Shown here: positions 24,522 to 33,376 of the stretch, piece by piece
Layout of the letters: each line of letters opens with the position of its first letter
Position numbering within the stretch: the stretch's first letter is position 1
Source: Gammaproteobacteria bacterium
Lineage (GTDB): Bacteria; Pseudomonadota; Gammaproteobacteria; Steroidobacterales; Woeseiaceae
Length of the DNA: 43,248 nt
Direction: 5' to 3'
NCBI GenBank assembly: GCA_030429005.1
Contig: JAUIDP010000022.1
Coordinates: forward strand, 1-43,248
Position numbers and translations under genes: made by a program
Notes under the pieces: model-generated
What the model saw: only the letters and a program-made list of their open reading frames with translations
Databases searched by the model: none
What the model was told of the DNA's origin: nothing

Positions 24522-26981
24522 GTGAATTTCATTGTCAGACCGCTTTACTGGCTGGCCGGGAAAATCTTCTCGGTATGGGCCCGGCCGGCAATACAACCGG
24601 AGCAACCCGCGGGGCTGGTTATCGATGACGATGCAGCGGTTTGCTATGTACTCGAGAGCGGTGGTCTTGCAGACGTGCTCGCGCTGGAGCGAGCCTGTGA
24701 GAAACACGGCATGCCGTCGCCCAGCCGGTCGCTTGTCTATAACGGCCGGCGATTTTCGCGCAGTTTCGTCGTATTGCGGCCATTGCACGGGCTCATCGTC
24801 CGCCGGCCGAGGCCGGAAGGCTCCCGACGGTTGCGGCAAATCATTGATGCCGGCAATGGTGGAAGTGAAGACCTGCTGTTGATTCCCGTCGCCATCTACT
24901 GGGGGCGTTCACCGGACAAGGAAAGTTCGTTCCTGAAGTTGCTGTTTTCCGAGAACTGGGATGTGGTCGGGCGTACGCGCAAGTTTTTCGCAACGTTGCT
25001 GCACGGGCGCAGCACCTTGTTGCGTTTCAGCGATGCACTGCCGTTGTCCTCGATCCAGAAGGAAGGGCTGGACCCAGCGATCGAGTTTCGCAAGGTTTCC
25101 AGGATCCTGCGCGTGCACTTTCGGCAGCGCCGTGCGGCGACCGTCGGCCCCGACCTGTCGAACCGGCGAACAATGGTCAACGAGGTTCTGCGGACACCGT
25201 CTGTGCGCAAGGCCATTGTCGCCGAGGCCGGCGACGATCCGGCCAGGCTGGAGTCCAGCCGCGAGAAGGCGCGCGCCTACGCACTGGAGATCAGTGCCGA
25301 CATTTCGTACCCGACGATTCGCGTGATCCAGCGTGTGCTGCGCTGGCTGTGGCACAAGATCTACGATGGCATCGAGCTGAACCATGTCGAACGGCTGCAT
25401 GACGTGGCCAAGGAAAAGGAAGTCATCTACACACCGTGTCATCGCAGCCACTTCGACTACCTGTTGCTCGGGTATATCGGCTATGGCGAGGGTCTGCAGC
25501 TGCCGCACATTGCAGCCGGGATCAATCTCAACCTGCCGGTTATCGGGCCGATTCTCCGCCGCGGCGGGGCATTTTTCCTGCGCCGCAGTTTCCGCGGCAA
25601 CCGGTTGTACGCAGCCGTTTTCGATGCCTACCTGCACCAGGTGTTGAAGCGCGGTTATTCGATCGAGTATTTCGTCGAGGGTGGCCGCAGTCGTACCGGG
25701 CGGCTGCTGGAGCCGAAGGGTGGCATGCTGGCAATGACTGTTCGCTCGTATATCAAGGACCCGAAGCGACCGGTGGTATTCGTGCCGATCTACTTCGGCT
25801 ACGAGAAGCTGATCGAAGGCGACTCCTTCATCAGTGAACTGGGCGGCACCGAGAAGCAGTCCGAGTCATTGCTCGGATTGCTGCGCTCGCTCAAGGCGCT
25901 GCGTGAAAACTTCGGCCGCGTCTACGTCAACATCGGTGAGCCTGTCGAACTGGAAAACTTGCTCGATGCAGCGAACGCCGACTGGCGCGACTTCGGTGAC
26001 AGTGAGGAGCGGCCCCGCTGGCTCAATGGCGTCATTGACGATATCGGCAAGGAGATCATGGGCGGCATCAATGCGGCGGCGGCCGTGACGCCGATCAGTT
26101 TGCTGGCTTACGTGTTGCTGGCCACACCGCGGCAGAAGATCGGCGCGGCCGAACTCGAGGCACAACTGCAGCTCAGTGTCGACCTGATGAACCGGTTCCG
26201 GTATTCGGAGTCGGTTACAGTGCCTGACTGGACTCCACGCCGGATCATCGGCCACGGCGAAAAGCTCAAAGCTGTCGAGCGCACTTCGCATCCGATGGGC
26301 GACGTCATCAGCATGCCCGAGCAAACCGCCGTGTTGATGACCTACTTTCGTAACAACATCCTGCACCTGCTCGCGATGCCGGCAACCGTTGCCTGCCTGT
26401 TCATCCAGGGGCGCAGGCTCGAAATGTCCGAGATCCAGAGGCTGGTGGGACTGATTTACCCGTTCATGGCCAAGGAACTGACGTTGCAGTGGGATGGCGA
26501 AGCTGTCGAAAAAGTCATCGATGAGGCCGTCGATGCGCTGGTCGAGCAGGGCCTCCTGAAACGCGAAGGCAACCTGCTCGTTCGTCCGCCGGCGGGCTCC
26601 AGTAGCGGTTACCAGTTGATCATGCTCGGCCAGTCGATGGTGCCGATGCTGCAGCGGTTCTACCTCGTCGTGGCGATCCTCGTACAGCACGGCACCGGCA
26701 CGTTGTCGCGCGTGCAGCTGGAAAAGATGTGCCAGTCGAGCGCGGAGCGGTTGTCGATGATCTATGGCTTGCACTCACCGGACTTTTTCAACAAGACGCT
26801 GTTCCATGACTTCATCAAGAAATTGCAGGAACAGGATGTGTTGACGCGTAATGACGATGGCTTGCTGGACTTCGACGAGGCGCTGGTTGGCATCGGCACA
26901 GACGCTCGGCTCGTGCTCGGCGAAGAAATTCGTCACAGCATTCTGTCATTGACGATGCCCGGGGACCTGGTGAACGAATGA
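24522..26981 (+). CDS. plsB: Glycerol-3-phosphate 1-O-acyltransferase
   Basis: PlsB of 819 residues (E. coli 807), the inner-membrane enzyme that acylates sn-glycerol 3-phosphate at position 1, the first step of phospholipid synthesis. The catalytic HRSHFD is at residues 307-312, nearly the E. coli position. GAFFLRRSF, YFVEGGRSRTGRLLEPK and VVFVPIYFGYEKL are the other three acyltransferase blocks. The start is GTG with AGGAG 10 bases upstream. The stop overlaps trhO as ATGA. Confidence 0.97.
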   Translation: MNFIVRPLYWLAGKIFSVWARPAIQPEQPAGLVIDDDAAVCYVLESGGLADVLALERACEKHGMPSPSRSLVYNGRRFSRSFVVLRPLHGLIVRRPRPEGSRRLRQIIDAGNGGSEDLLLIPVAIYWGRSPDKESSFLKLLFSENWDVVGRTRKFFATLLHGRSTLLRFSDALPLSSIQKEGLDPAIEFRKVSRILRVHFRQRRAATVGPDLSNRRTMVNEVLRTPSVRKAIVAEAGDDPARLESSREKARAYALEISADISYPTIRVIQRVLRWLWHKIYDGIELNHVERLHDVAKEKEVIYTPCHRSHFDYLLLGYIGYGEGLQLPHIAAGINLNLPVIGPILRRGGAFFLRRSFRGNRLYAAVFDAYLHQVLKRGYSIEYFVEGGRSRTGRLLEPKGGMLAMTVRSYIKDPKRPVVFVPIYFGYEKLIEGDSFISELGGTEKQSESLLGLLRSLKALRENFGRVYVNIGEPVELENLLDAANADWRDFGDSEERPRWLNGVIDDIGKEIMGGINAAAAVTPISLLAYVLLATPRQKIGAAELEAQLQLSVDLMNRFRYSESVTVPDWTPRRIIGHGEKLKAVERTSHPMGDVISMPEQTAVLMTYFRNNILHLLAMPATVACLFIQGRRLEMSEIQRLVGLIYPFMAKELTLQWDGEAVEKVIDEAVDALVEQGLLKREGNLLVRPPAGSSSGYQLIMLGQSMVPMLQRFYLVVAILVQHGTGTLSRVQLEKMCQSSAERLSMIYGLHSPDFFNKTLFHDFIKKLQEQDVLTRNDDGLLDFDEALVGIGTDARLVLGEEIRHSILSLTMPGDLVNE

Positions 26982-27790
26982 AAGTTGTTTCGTTCTACCG
27001 CTTCCTGGACTTGCCACAAGCCGGGCAGTTTCGCGACGACCTGCAGGCACTGTGTGATGAACAGGGCTTGCTGGGCACGATCCTGGTCGCGGGCGAGGGG
27101 TTCAACGGAACGCTGGCCGGAGAAGAACTGGCTGTCGCAACGGTCTTCAGCTGGATCGAGCGCCAACTCGGACTCGATTCCGCTATCGATGCCCGCTGGA
27201 CCGAAGCCGCCGAGGCGCCGTTTCTGCGCATGCGTGTACGTTGCAAGCCAGAGATCGTGACGCTGGGCCGGCCGGATATCCTGCCGCACGAGAAAACCGG
27301 CATTCACGTCAAACCGGAAAACTGGAACGCGCTGATCAATGACCCGAATGTGCTGGTCGTCGACACGCGCAACCACTACGAGGTGGAGGTCGGCACTTTT
27401 CCCGGCGCTGTCGACCCGCAGACCGACAACTTCCGCCAGTTCAACCAGTTTGCAGCGGAACTGGCCGAGCAGGATCGCAACAAACCGCTGGCGATGTTTT
27501 GCACCGGCGGCATTCGCTGCGAGAAAGCAACGGCTCTGATGCTCGAACTCGGCTTCGACGAGGTCTACCACCTGCAGGGCGGCATCCTGAATTACCTGCA
27601 AAACGTGCCGGAAGACGAAAACCAGTGGCAAGGTGAGTGTTTCGTCTTCGATAAGCGGGTAGCCGTCGATCGGGACCTCGCCGAAGGCGGCTACGTCCAA
27701 TGCCACGCCTGCCGACGTCCACTCTCAACCACCGACCTCGAGTCTCCCCACTACATCGAGGGCGTCTCATGTCCTCACTGCGTCGGATAA
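26978..27790 (+). CDS. trhO: tRNA uridine(34) hydroxylase, rhodanese family
   Basis: A 270-residue TrhO (YceA) protein, which hydroxylates uridine 34 of some tRNAs as the first step to 5-(carboxy)methoxyuridine. An acylphosphatase-like N-terminal domain (1-95) contains AGEGFNGTLAG. The rhodanese domain (about 115-210) has VVDTRNHYEVEVGTFPGA and the active-site loop FCTGGIRCEKA with Cys175 and Cys181. Two CxxC pairs at the C-terminus (CHACRRPL and SCPHC) suggest a zinc site. It is the last gene of the seven-gene run and is followed by a repeat-rich gap. Confidence 0.95.
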   Translation: MKVVSFYRFLDLPQAGQFRDDLQALCDEQGLLGTILVAGEGFNGTLAGEELAVATVFSWIERQLGLDSAIDARWTEAAEAPFLRMRVRCKPEIVTLGRPDILPHEKTGIHVKPENWNALINDPNVLVVDTRNHYEVEVGTFPGAVDPQTDNFRQFNQFAAELAEQDRNKPLAMFCTGGIRCEKATALMLELGFDEVYHLQGGILNYLQNVPEDENQWQGECFVFDKRVAVDRDLAEGGYVQCHACRRPLSTTDLESPHYIEGVSCPHCVG

Positions 27791-27819
27791 AGCACGCGAG
27801 AAACTACCCGTTCGTTCAG

Positions 27820-28068
27820 GCTGATCGGTGACGGCCGTCCGGCGTATTTATCCTTCACTCGAACCCCCTTTAACTCGCTCAGGACAAACACGCCGGACGG
27901 CCGCCACCGATCAGCGTGCGATTCGTATCCGGCACTGCTGGCCGCAGTATGGCGTGATCGATGCGATCGAGTTAAAGGGGGTTCGAGTGAGCAGCGATTA
28001 CGCCATGCTGTGGCCAGCTGTTCGGCAAAGCTGAACAGTAGAACCGCCATGCTGCGGCCAGCTGCTCG
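27820..28068. repeat. Cluster of interleaved inverted repeats and degenerate motif copies
   Basis: The gap between trhO and the DUF465 gene holds four repeat relations. First, arms 27820-27845 and 27890-27915 match at 25 of 26 positions. Second, arms 27855-27877 and 27968-27990 are perfect over 23 bases; the left arm lies in the loop of the first pair, so the pairs interleave. Third, 27937-27960 and 27995-28018 pair over 24 bases, with three G-T wobbles when read on the plus strand. Fourth, 28001-28024 is repeated directly at 28045-28068 with two mismatches. A hairpin with stem CTGTTC/GAACAG (28018-28038) lies between the direct copies. No protein-coding potential is evident. Confidence 0.85.
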
Positions 28069-28074
28069 TCGACA

Positions 28075-28290
28075 CTAGGCATCGAGATCAGGGATGAGTT
28101 CCGACTCAAGGTTGGCGATCATGTCCTTGATGAGGAGTTTGCGCTTCTTGAGGCGCCGAATCCGGAGCTGGTCGACCATCGGGTCGTGTTGCAGGCGGTC
28201 GATCAGGTAGTCGAGGTCGCGGTGACTGACACGCAGTTCCCGCAACCTGTCGAGGTTCTTGAAGGATTCTGTGTCGATCTTGTCGGCCAT
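28075..28290 (-). CDS. DUF465 (YdcH-like) small protein
   Basis: A 71-residue DUF465 protein, mostly helical and highly charged, with the family pattern of two helices (LRVSHRDLDYLIDRLQHDP and LRIRRLKKRKLLIKDMIA). E. coli YdcH is the best-known relative; the function is unknown. It follows cysQ with 11 bases spacing and is likely co-transcribed. The stop lies 7 bases from the end of the adjacent repeat cluster. Confidence 0.88.
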   Translation of the reverse strand: MADKIDTESFKNLDRLRELRVSHRDLDYLIDRLQHDPMVDQLRIRRLKKRKLLIKDMIANLESELIPDLDA

Positions 28291-28301
28291 TGCCTCCTAT
28301 G

Positions 28302-29102
28302 CTACTCGCCGCCCGCTAGCAGCGCCAGCCAGTCGTGATCGCGCGGTCCGATGACGACAAACCACGGGTTGAGGATGTCTTCCTTGCGGTTATACGACAG
28401 CGGTTTGCCGTCGAGCTCCAGCACCTGTCCGCCGGCCTGTTCGACGACGGCCTGTGCGGCGGCGGTGTCCCATTCCGAGGTTGGCCCGAGGCGCGGGTAG
28501 ACGTCCGCATTGCCTTCGGCAACGGTGCAGAACTTCAGCGAGCTGCCCATCGGCACCATGTCGTGTTCGCCGAGCTTCTCGAGGAAGGCATCGAGGCTGG
28601 TGCCCCGGTGCGAGCGGCTGCCAACGATACGTACGGCAGCACTGCTGCTCTCACCCACGCTGATCGGCCGCGCGGAACCGTTTTCTCGAAGCTCCGAGCC
28701 GCGGCCTTCGCAGCCGATGTAGGTTTTTTCCTGCACTGGCACATGCACCACGCCGAACACCGGCCGGTTTTTGTCGATCAGGGCAATATTGACGGTAAAT
28801 TCGCCGTTTCGATTGACGAATTCCTTGGTACCGTCGAGCGGGTCGATCAGCCAATAGCGGTCCCATTGGCTGCGCACCGGGAATTCCGGCAGACCGTCTT
28901 CTTCGGAAATGATCGGGATGTCCGGCGTCAGGGCCTGCAGGCCGGCTACGATCGTGTTGTGCGACGCCAGGTCTGCCTGCGTCAGCGGCGATTCGTCAGA
29001 CTTGCTTTCTACGTCGAAATCGGTGGCGTAGACTGTGAGAATAGCGTTGCCGGCCTCGACAGCGAGGGCGGTGATTGGTTCGACCAATTCGTCGAGATTC
29101 AT
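28302..29102 (-). CDS. cysQ: 3'(2'),5'-bisphosphate nucleotidase
   Basis: A 266-residue CysQ, a lithium-sensitive, magnesium-dependent phosphatase of the inositol monophosphatase fold that removes PAP, a by-product of sulfate assimilation. The metal-binding motifs are SEEDGLPEF, WLIDPLDGTKEFVNRNGEF and, later, SEWDTAAAQAVVEQAGG. The ATG at 29102 fits the usual N-terminus (MNLDELVEPITALAVEAG); longer readings would cross the divergent yrfG gene. It is followed by the DUF465 gene on the same strand. Confidence 0.95.
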   Translation of the reverse strand: MNLDELVEPITALAVEAGNAILTVYATDFDVESKSDESPLTQADLASHNTIVAGLQALTPDIPIISEEDGLPEFPVRSQWDRYWLIDPLDGTKEFVNRNGEFTVNIALIDKNRPVFGVVHVPVQEKTYIGCEGRGSELRENGSARPISVGESSSAAVRIVGSRSHRGTSLDAFLEKLGEHDMVPMGSSLKFCTVAEGNADVYPRLGPTSEWDTAAAQAVVEQAGGQVLELDGKPLSYNRKEDILNPWFVVIGPRDHDWLALLAGGE

Positions 29103-29143
29103 TATGGACTCCAAAACCCGGGCGGGCCGCGAAGTATAAGTCA

Positions 29144-29806
29144 GTGACATTCGATCCCAAAGCCGCACTTGGCGATTGTGAGACATTGATGCTGGATATG
29201 GACGGCACGATTCTCGATCTCGCTTACGACAACTACATGTGGATGACGCACGTACCCAGCCTGTGGGCCGAGCAGAACAACATGTCGCTGGACGAGGCCC
29301 GCCACTACCTGCTCGGCAAGTTCGGCGAAGCCCAGGGCGACCTGCGCTGGTACTGCCTGGACCACTGGAGCGAACACCTCGGGCTGGATGTCTACCAGTT
29401 GCATCGCGACAACCACCACCTGATCGGTTTTCTGCCCGGTGCACGCGAATTCCTCGAGCGGATGCGTGATGCACATGTGCGCTTGCTGCTGGTCACCAAT
29501 TCGCATCGCAACACGCTCGACCTCAAACAGGAAGTGACCGGCCTGATCGAATTTTTCGACGGTGTGCATGTCTCGCACGACTACGGCTACGCCAAGGAGC
29601 GCCAGGAGTTCTGGCAGGCCCTGCAGGAAGACGCCGACTTCGACCCGGCCACTACCATGTTCGTCGATGACAACCACGCCGTCCTGACCAGCGCCGCCAC
29701 CTACGGCGTCCGTCACCCGGTCGCCGTCTCCCGACCCGACACCTCACGACCGGCAAACGAACACACCGACTTCGTCTCCGTCGAAGGCATCAGCGAACTG
29801 GCTTAA
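29144..29806 (+). CDS. yrfG: GMP/IMP nucleotidase (HAD superfamily)
   Basis: A 220-residue HAD phosphatase very close in layout to E. coli YrfG, a nucleotidase for GMP and IMP. Motif I is LMLDMDGTILDLAYDNYMW, the helix LRWYCLDHWSEHLGLD is diagnostic for YrfG, motif II is LLLVTNSH, and motif IV is MFVDDNHAVL. The GTG at 29144 leaves 41 bases to the divergent cysQ; a start at 29075 would overlap cysQ. The stop is followed directly by the large palindrome. Confidence 0.9.
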   Translation: MTFDPKAALGDCETLMLDMDGTILDLAYDNYMWMTHVPSLWAEQNNMSLDEARHYLLGKFGEAQGDLRWYCLDHWSEHLGLDVYQLHRDNHHLIGFLPGAREFLERMRDAHVRLLLVTNSHRNTLDLKQEVTGLIEFFDGVHVSHDYGYAKERQEFWQALQEDADFDPATTMFVDDNHAVLTSAATYGVRHPVAVSRPDTSRPANEHTDFVSVEGISELA

Positions 29807-30074
29807 GCCGGCCTGCCGCTATAGGCGTTGAGTCTGCCGGGCCGGCACTCCGGGAATTCCTCTTCGGAATGGCTCGCTTCGCTGCGCTTTAGTTCTCGAA
29901 GAGGAACACCCGAAGCACCGGCCCGGCGGTGCTAGTTGAGCCGGCGTAGCAAAGTCGAACGAGCCGGCGCTGGACCCGGTGTTCTTCGACCGAAGTAAAG
30001 CGCAGGCTCGCCGAGCCATGAGGGAGAGGAATACCGGGTTCGGCGCCGGCGGATGCCACTAACGGCAGGCCGGC
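29807..30074. repeat. Giant imperfect palindrome between yrfG and rhlB
   Basis: The whole gap between these convergent genes reads as one imperfect inverted repeat of about 268 bases. The outer arms are a perfect 12-base pair (GCCGGCCTGCCG, 29807-29818, against 30063-30074). Inside, about 29850-29915 aligns with the complement of about 29970-30036, sharing ATTCCTCT, ATGGCTCG, GCTGCGCTTTA or its near match, CGAAGA and GAACACC. A local hairpin AGCACCG/CGGTGCT lies at 29914-29933. Two head-to-head diverged copies of an element of about 120-130 bases explain this best. No coding potential is visible. Confidence 0.8.
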
Positions 30075-30079
30075 AAGTC

Positions 30080-31348
30080 TTACTTGCGTCGTGGGGGTCG
30101 ACCGCCGGACCGTTTGCCGCCTTTGTTGCCGCCACGTTTGCCACCGGGTTTCCGCGGCTTGAACTTGGGCTTGGTGAGTTCGGGCAACAGGTCCGGATCG
30201 TAGTTGGCGACCGGGATCTTGTGGCCGATGTACTCTTCGATGTCGGGCAGCGACATTGCATAGGTCTCGCAGCCGAAACTGATGGCATCGCCGGTGGCGC
30301 CGGCACGCGCCGTACGGCCGATGCGGTGGACGTAGTCCTCGGAGTCCTGTGGCAGGTCGTAGTTGATGACGTATTCAACATCGGGGATGTGCAGGCCGCG
30401 TGATGCGACGTCGGTGCCGATCAATACCTGCAGTTCGCCGTCCTGGAACTTCTTCAGCATGCGCATGCGTTTGTTCTGCGGCACATCGCCGGAGATGGCG
30501 GCGGCATTGATGTCGTTGGCCTCGAAGTAGGCTTCCATGCGTTCCGCTTCGCGTTTCATGTTGACGAAGACCATGATCCGGCCTTTGCCCATCTCGCGAA
30601 TCAGGCCAATCAGCAGCGGCATTTTCTCCTCGTTGGACGGGAAGAAAATTGCCTGGCGAACACGATCTGCGGTCACCTTGTCGGGCTCGATCTGTACCAG
30701 CTCGGGTTCGTTCATGTGCTCGTAGGCGAGTTCCATGACGCGCAGGGACAACGTGGCGGAGAACAGCATATTGAGTCGCTTCTCCGGATCCGGCAGGCGC
30801 CGCAGCAAATAGCGAATGTCCTTGATGAAGCCGAGATCGAACATGCGGTCGGCTTCGTCCAGCACAGCCACCTCGACCTCGTTGAGCTTGAATACGCCCT
30901 GCTTGAAATAGTCGATGATGCGTCCGGGTGTGCCGATCAGCAGGTCCACGCCGTCCGCCAGCATCTTGCGTTGCTGCTCGTAGCCGGTGCCACCAAAAGC
31001 GAGGCCCACCTTGAAATTGGTGTGTTTGCCCAGAAGTTCTGCATCCTTGGCGATCTGGATGGCCAGCTCGCGGGTTGGCGCCAGCATGAAGGCGCGCGGA
31101 TTGCGCGGTCCTTCGGTGGGTTTGTCGGTTTTCAGCAGCTGTTCGAAGGTGGCAATCAGGAAGGCGGCGGTTTTGCCGGTTCCGGTCTGTGCCTGGCCGG
31201 CGACGTCATTGCCCTGCAGAGCGATGGGCAGTGTGCTGGCCTGGATCGGGGTGCAGAATTCGAATCCCGCATCGCGGATGCCGGCCTGGATGCTCTCGGA
31301 GAGTGCCAGTGAGTCGAATCTGAGCTCGCTCAGATGGTTGTCTGTCAT
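30080..31348 (-). CDS. rhlB: ATP-dependent RNA helicase RhlB (DEAD-box)
   Basis: A 422-residue DEAD-box helicase (E. coli RhlB is 421). The Q motif is FCTPIQASTLPIAL, Walker A AQTGTGKT (residues 53-60), motif Ia PTRELAIQ, TPGRI, motif II VLDEADRMFDLGF, motif III SATLS and motif VI HRIGRTARAG. A Lys/Arg/Gly-rich tail ends the protein, as in RhlB. The divergent position next to trxA-rho matches the E. coli locus and supports RhlB over RhlE. It unwinds RNA within the RNA degradosome in known systems; whether its RNase E here has a binding site cannot be seen. Confidence 0.93.
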   Translation of the reverse strand: MTDNHLSELRFDSLALSESIQAGIRDAGFEFCTPIQASTLPIALQGNDVAGQAQTGTGKTAAFLIATFEQLLKTDKPTEGPRNPRAFMLAPTRELAIQIAKDAELLGKHTNFKVGLAFGGTGYEQQRKMLADGVDLLIGTPGRIIDYFKQGVFKLNEVEVAVLDEADRMFDLGFIKDIRYLLRRLPDPEKRLNMLFSATLSLRVMELAYEHMNEPELVQIEPDKVTADRVRQAIFFPSNEEKMPLLIGLIREMGKGRIMVFVNMKREAERMEAYFEANDINAAAISGDVPQNKRMRMLKKFQDGELQVLIGTDVASRGLHIPDVEYVINYDLPQDSEDYVHRIGRTARAGATGDAISFGCETYAMSLPDIEEYIGHKIPVANYDPDLLPELTKPKFKPRKPGGKRGGNKGGKRSGGRPPRRK

Positions 31349-31606
31349 AGGATAAGGACCAGAAATCAGGTTTTTTGACTTGCAAAATGGCTCGCGACGC
31401 GTTCAAATTGCCCTAACCGACGCGACAATCGTCGCACCCGCCAGTTTCGCCATCATCGAATCTTGTAAGAAGCCGCGAGAAAGCTGCGACATATTGCCTG
31501 AACCATACGGCAGCGTCATCCATTTTAACGTGTTTGCCCGAAAGAATTTATGTAAAGGCGGCGCGAACACCCAATTAAACCAGCAGAAATATGGAGGAAG
31601 TGGCCG
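31349..31606. promoter_or_regulatory. Divergent intergenic region rhlB / trxA
   Basis: These 258 bases contain no plausible gene and are AT-richer than the flanks, especially at 31500-31590. They must hold the promoters for both directions, but I could not find a convincing -35/-10 pair for either. A GGAGG ribosome site (31594-31598) precedes the GTG of trxA. Confidence 0.5.
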
Positions 31607-31933
31607 GTGAGCGACAACATCGTGCATACCAGTGACAGTAATTTCGACGCAGATGTCCTGCAGTCGGAGAAGCCAGTATTGATCGACTTTTGGGCCGAAT
31701 GGTGTGGCCCGTGCAAGATGATTGCACCGATCCTGGATGACGTGGCGGGAGAATTTTCTGACCGCGTCGCCATCAAGAAACTGAATATCGATGAAAATCC
31801 GAACATCGCGCAAAAGTTCGGTATCCGCAGCATCCCGACACTGATGCTGTTCAAGGACGGCGCCGTCCATGCGCAAAAACTCGGCGCCATGTCCAAGTCA
31901 CAATTGACTGAATTCCTGGAAACTAATCTGTGA
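31607..31933 (+). CDS. trxA: Thioredoxin 1
   Basis: A 108-residue thioredoxin, the general cytoplasmic disulfide reductant. The active site WCGPC is at residues 32-36 ([19 protein letters not shown]), and the cis-proline loop is [12 protein letters not shown]. The start is GTG with a GGAGG site 8 bases upstream. The stop overlaps the GTG of rho (GTGA), so the two are translationally coupled. Confidence 0.98.
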   Translation: MSDNIVHTSDSNFDADVLQSEKPVLIDFWAEWCGPCKMIAPILDDVAGEFSDRVAIKKLNIDENPNIAQKFGIRSIPTLMLFKDGAVHAQKLGAMSKSQLTEFLETNL

Positions 31934-33360
31934 GAGGGTACTTGGGTAATCAATCGAATAACCGGTCGTCGAACAAGGGCGGCAAAAAGGGCGGGGGCAA
32001 CCGGCGGCGTCGGAGACGGCCGCAACACGAACAGTTCCCGGATGATGACGATAGCTCATTAGAGGTCATCCCACCCGAGCAGCTCGAAATGAGCAAGAAC
32101 ATCATGAACCTGCGGGAGCTGAAGAGCCGTCCCGCGGCAAGCCTGGTGGAGCTCGGACAAACGCTGGGTCTTGAAGACCTTGCCCGGCATCGCAAGCAGG
32201 AAATTATCTTTTCGATCCTGAAAGCGCATGCCAAGAACGGCGAGGATATTTACGGCGACGGCGTGCTCGAGATCCTGCAGGACGGCTTTGGATTCCTGCG
32301 CTCGGCCGACGGCTCCTACCTGGCCGGTCCTGACGATATCTACGTCAGCCCGAGCCAGATTCGCCGTTTCAGCCTGCGTACCGGCGACACCGTTGCCGGC
32401 CTGATCCGGCCGCCGAAGGAAGGCGAGCGTTACTTCGCATTGCTGAAAGTCGGCCAGATCAACCATGACTCGCCGGAAAATGCGCGCAGCAAGGTGCTCT
32501 TCGAGAACCTGACGCCGCTGTTCCCGACCGAGCGTCTGGTGCTGGAGCAGGGCAATGGCTCAACCGAAGACCTGACCGCGCGCATCATCGACATGGTGGC
32601 GCCAATTGGCAAAGGGCAGCGCGGCCTGATCGTTTCGCCGCCGAAAGCCGGCAAGACGATGCTGTTGCAGAACATTGCTTCGGCAATCTGCGCCAACACG
32701 CCGGACGTTGACCTGATGGTGTTGCTCATCGACGAGCGCCCGGAAGAAGTCACCGAGATGGAACGTACCGTGCGCGGTGAAGTCGTGTCGTCGACATTCG
32801 ATGAGCCGGCAAGCCGGCACGTACAGGTGGCCGAGATGGTCATCGAGAAGGCCAAGCGCCTCGTCGAGCACAAGCGCGACGTTGTGATCCTGCTCGACTC
32901 GATTACCCGTCTCGCCCGCGCCTACAACACCGTTGTGCCGTCGTCCGGCAAGGTCCTGACGGGTGGTGTGGATGCCAATGCCCTGCATCGGCCGAAGCGT
33001 TTCTTCGGTGCTGCACGCAATATCGAAGAGGGCGGCAGCCTGACGATCCTGGCAACGGCGCTGGTCGATACCGGGTCGAAGATGGACGAAGTGATCTACG
33101 AAGAGTTCAAAGGCACCGGCAACATGGAGATCCACCTGGATCGCCGAATTGCCGAAAAGCGCGTGTTCCCGGCGATCAACATCAACCGCTCGGGTACTCG
33201 CAAGGAAGAACTGCTGACCGATCCGGAAGAGCTGCAGAAGATGTGGGTGCTGCGCAAAGTGCTGCACCCCATGGACGAGCTCGCGGCGATCGAGTTCCTG
33301 CTGAACAAGATGCAGGACACCAAGACCAACGCCAAGTTCTTCGAGGCCATGAAACGCTAG
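31930..33360 (+). CDS. rho: Transcription termination factor Rho with N-terminal extension
   Basis: Hexameric RNA-dependent ATPase that ends transcription. Read from the GTG at 31930 it has 476 residues, against 419 in E. coli. The E. coli-like start MNLRELK is residue 59, so there is a 58-residue extension: a basic Asn/Gly/Lys/Arg-rich block with six consecutive Arg (25-30), then an acidic block. The RNA-binding domain has [15 protein letters not shown] and the P-loop PPKAGKT lies near 237-243. The [18 protein letters not shown] loop region is conserved. The GTGA overlap with trxA supports the long form, but an internal start at 32104 is possible. The stop is followed by hairpins that may terminate transcription. 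Confidence 0.95.
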   Translation: MRGYLGNQSNNRSSNKGGKKGGGNRRRRRRPQHEQFPDDDDSSLEVIPPEQLEMSKNIMNLRELKSRPAASLVELGQTLGLEDLARHRKQEIIFSILKAHAKNGEDIYGDGVLEILQDGFGFLRSADGSYLAGPDDIYVSPSQIRRFSLRTGDTVAGLIRPPKEGERYFALLKVGQINHDSPENARSKVLFENLTPLFPTERLVLEQGNGSTEDLTARIIDMVAPIGKGQRGLIVSPPKAGKTMLLQNIASAICANTPDVDLMVLLIDERPEEVTEMERTVRGEVVSSTFDEPASRHVQVAEMVIEKAKRLVEHKRDVVILLDSITRLARAYNTVVPSSGKVLTGGVDANALHRPKRFFGAARNIEEGGSLTILATALVDTGSKMDEVIYEEFKGTGNMEIHLDRRIAEKRVFPAININRSGTRKEELLTDPEELQKMWVLRKVLHPMDELAAIEFLLNKMQDTKTNAKFFEAMKR

Positions 33361-33376
33361 ACCAACAAAGCAAGGT

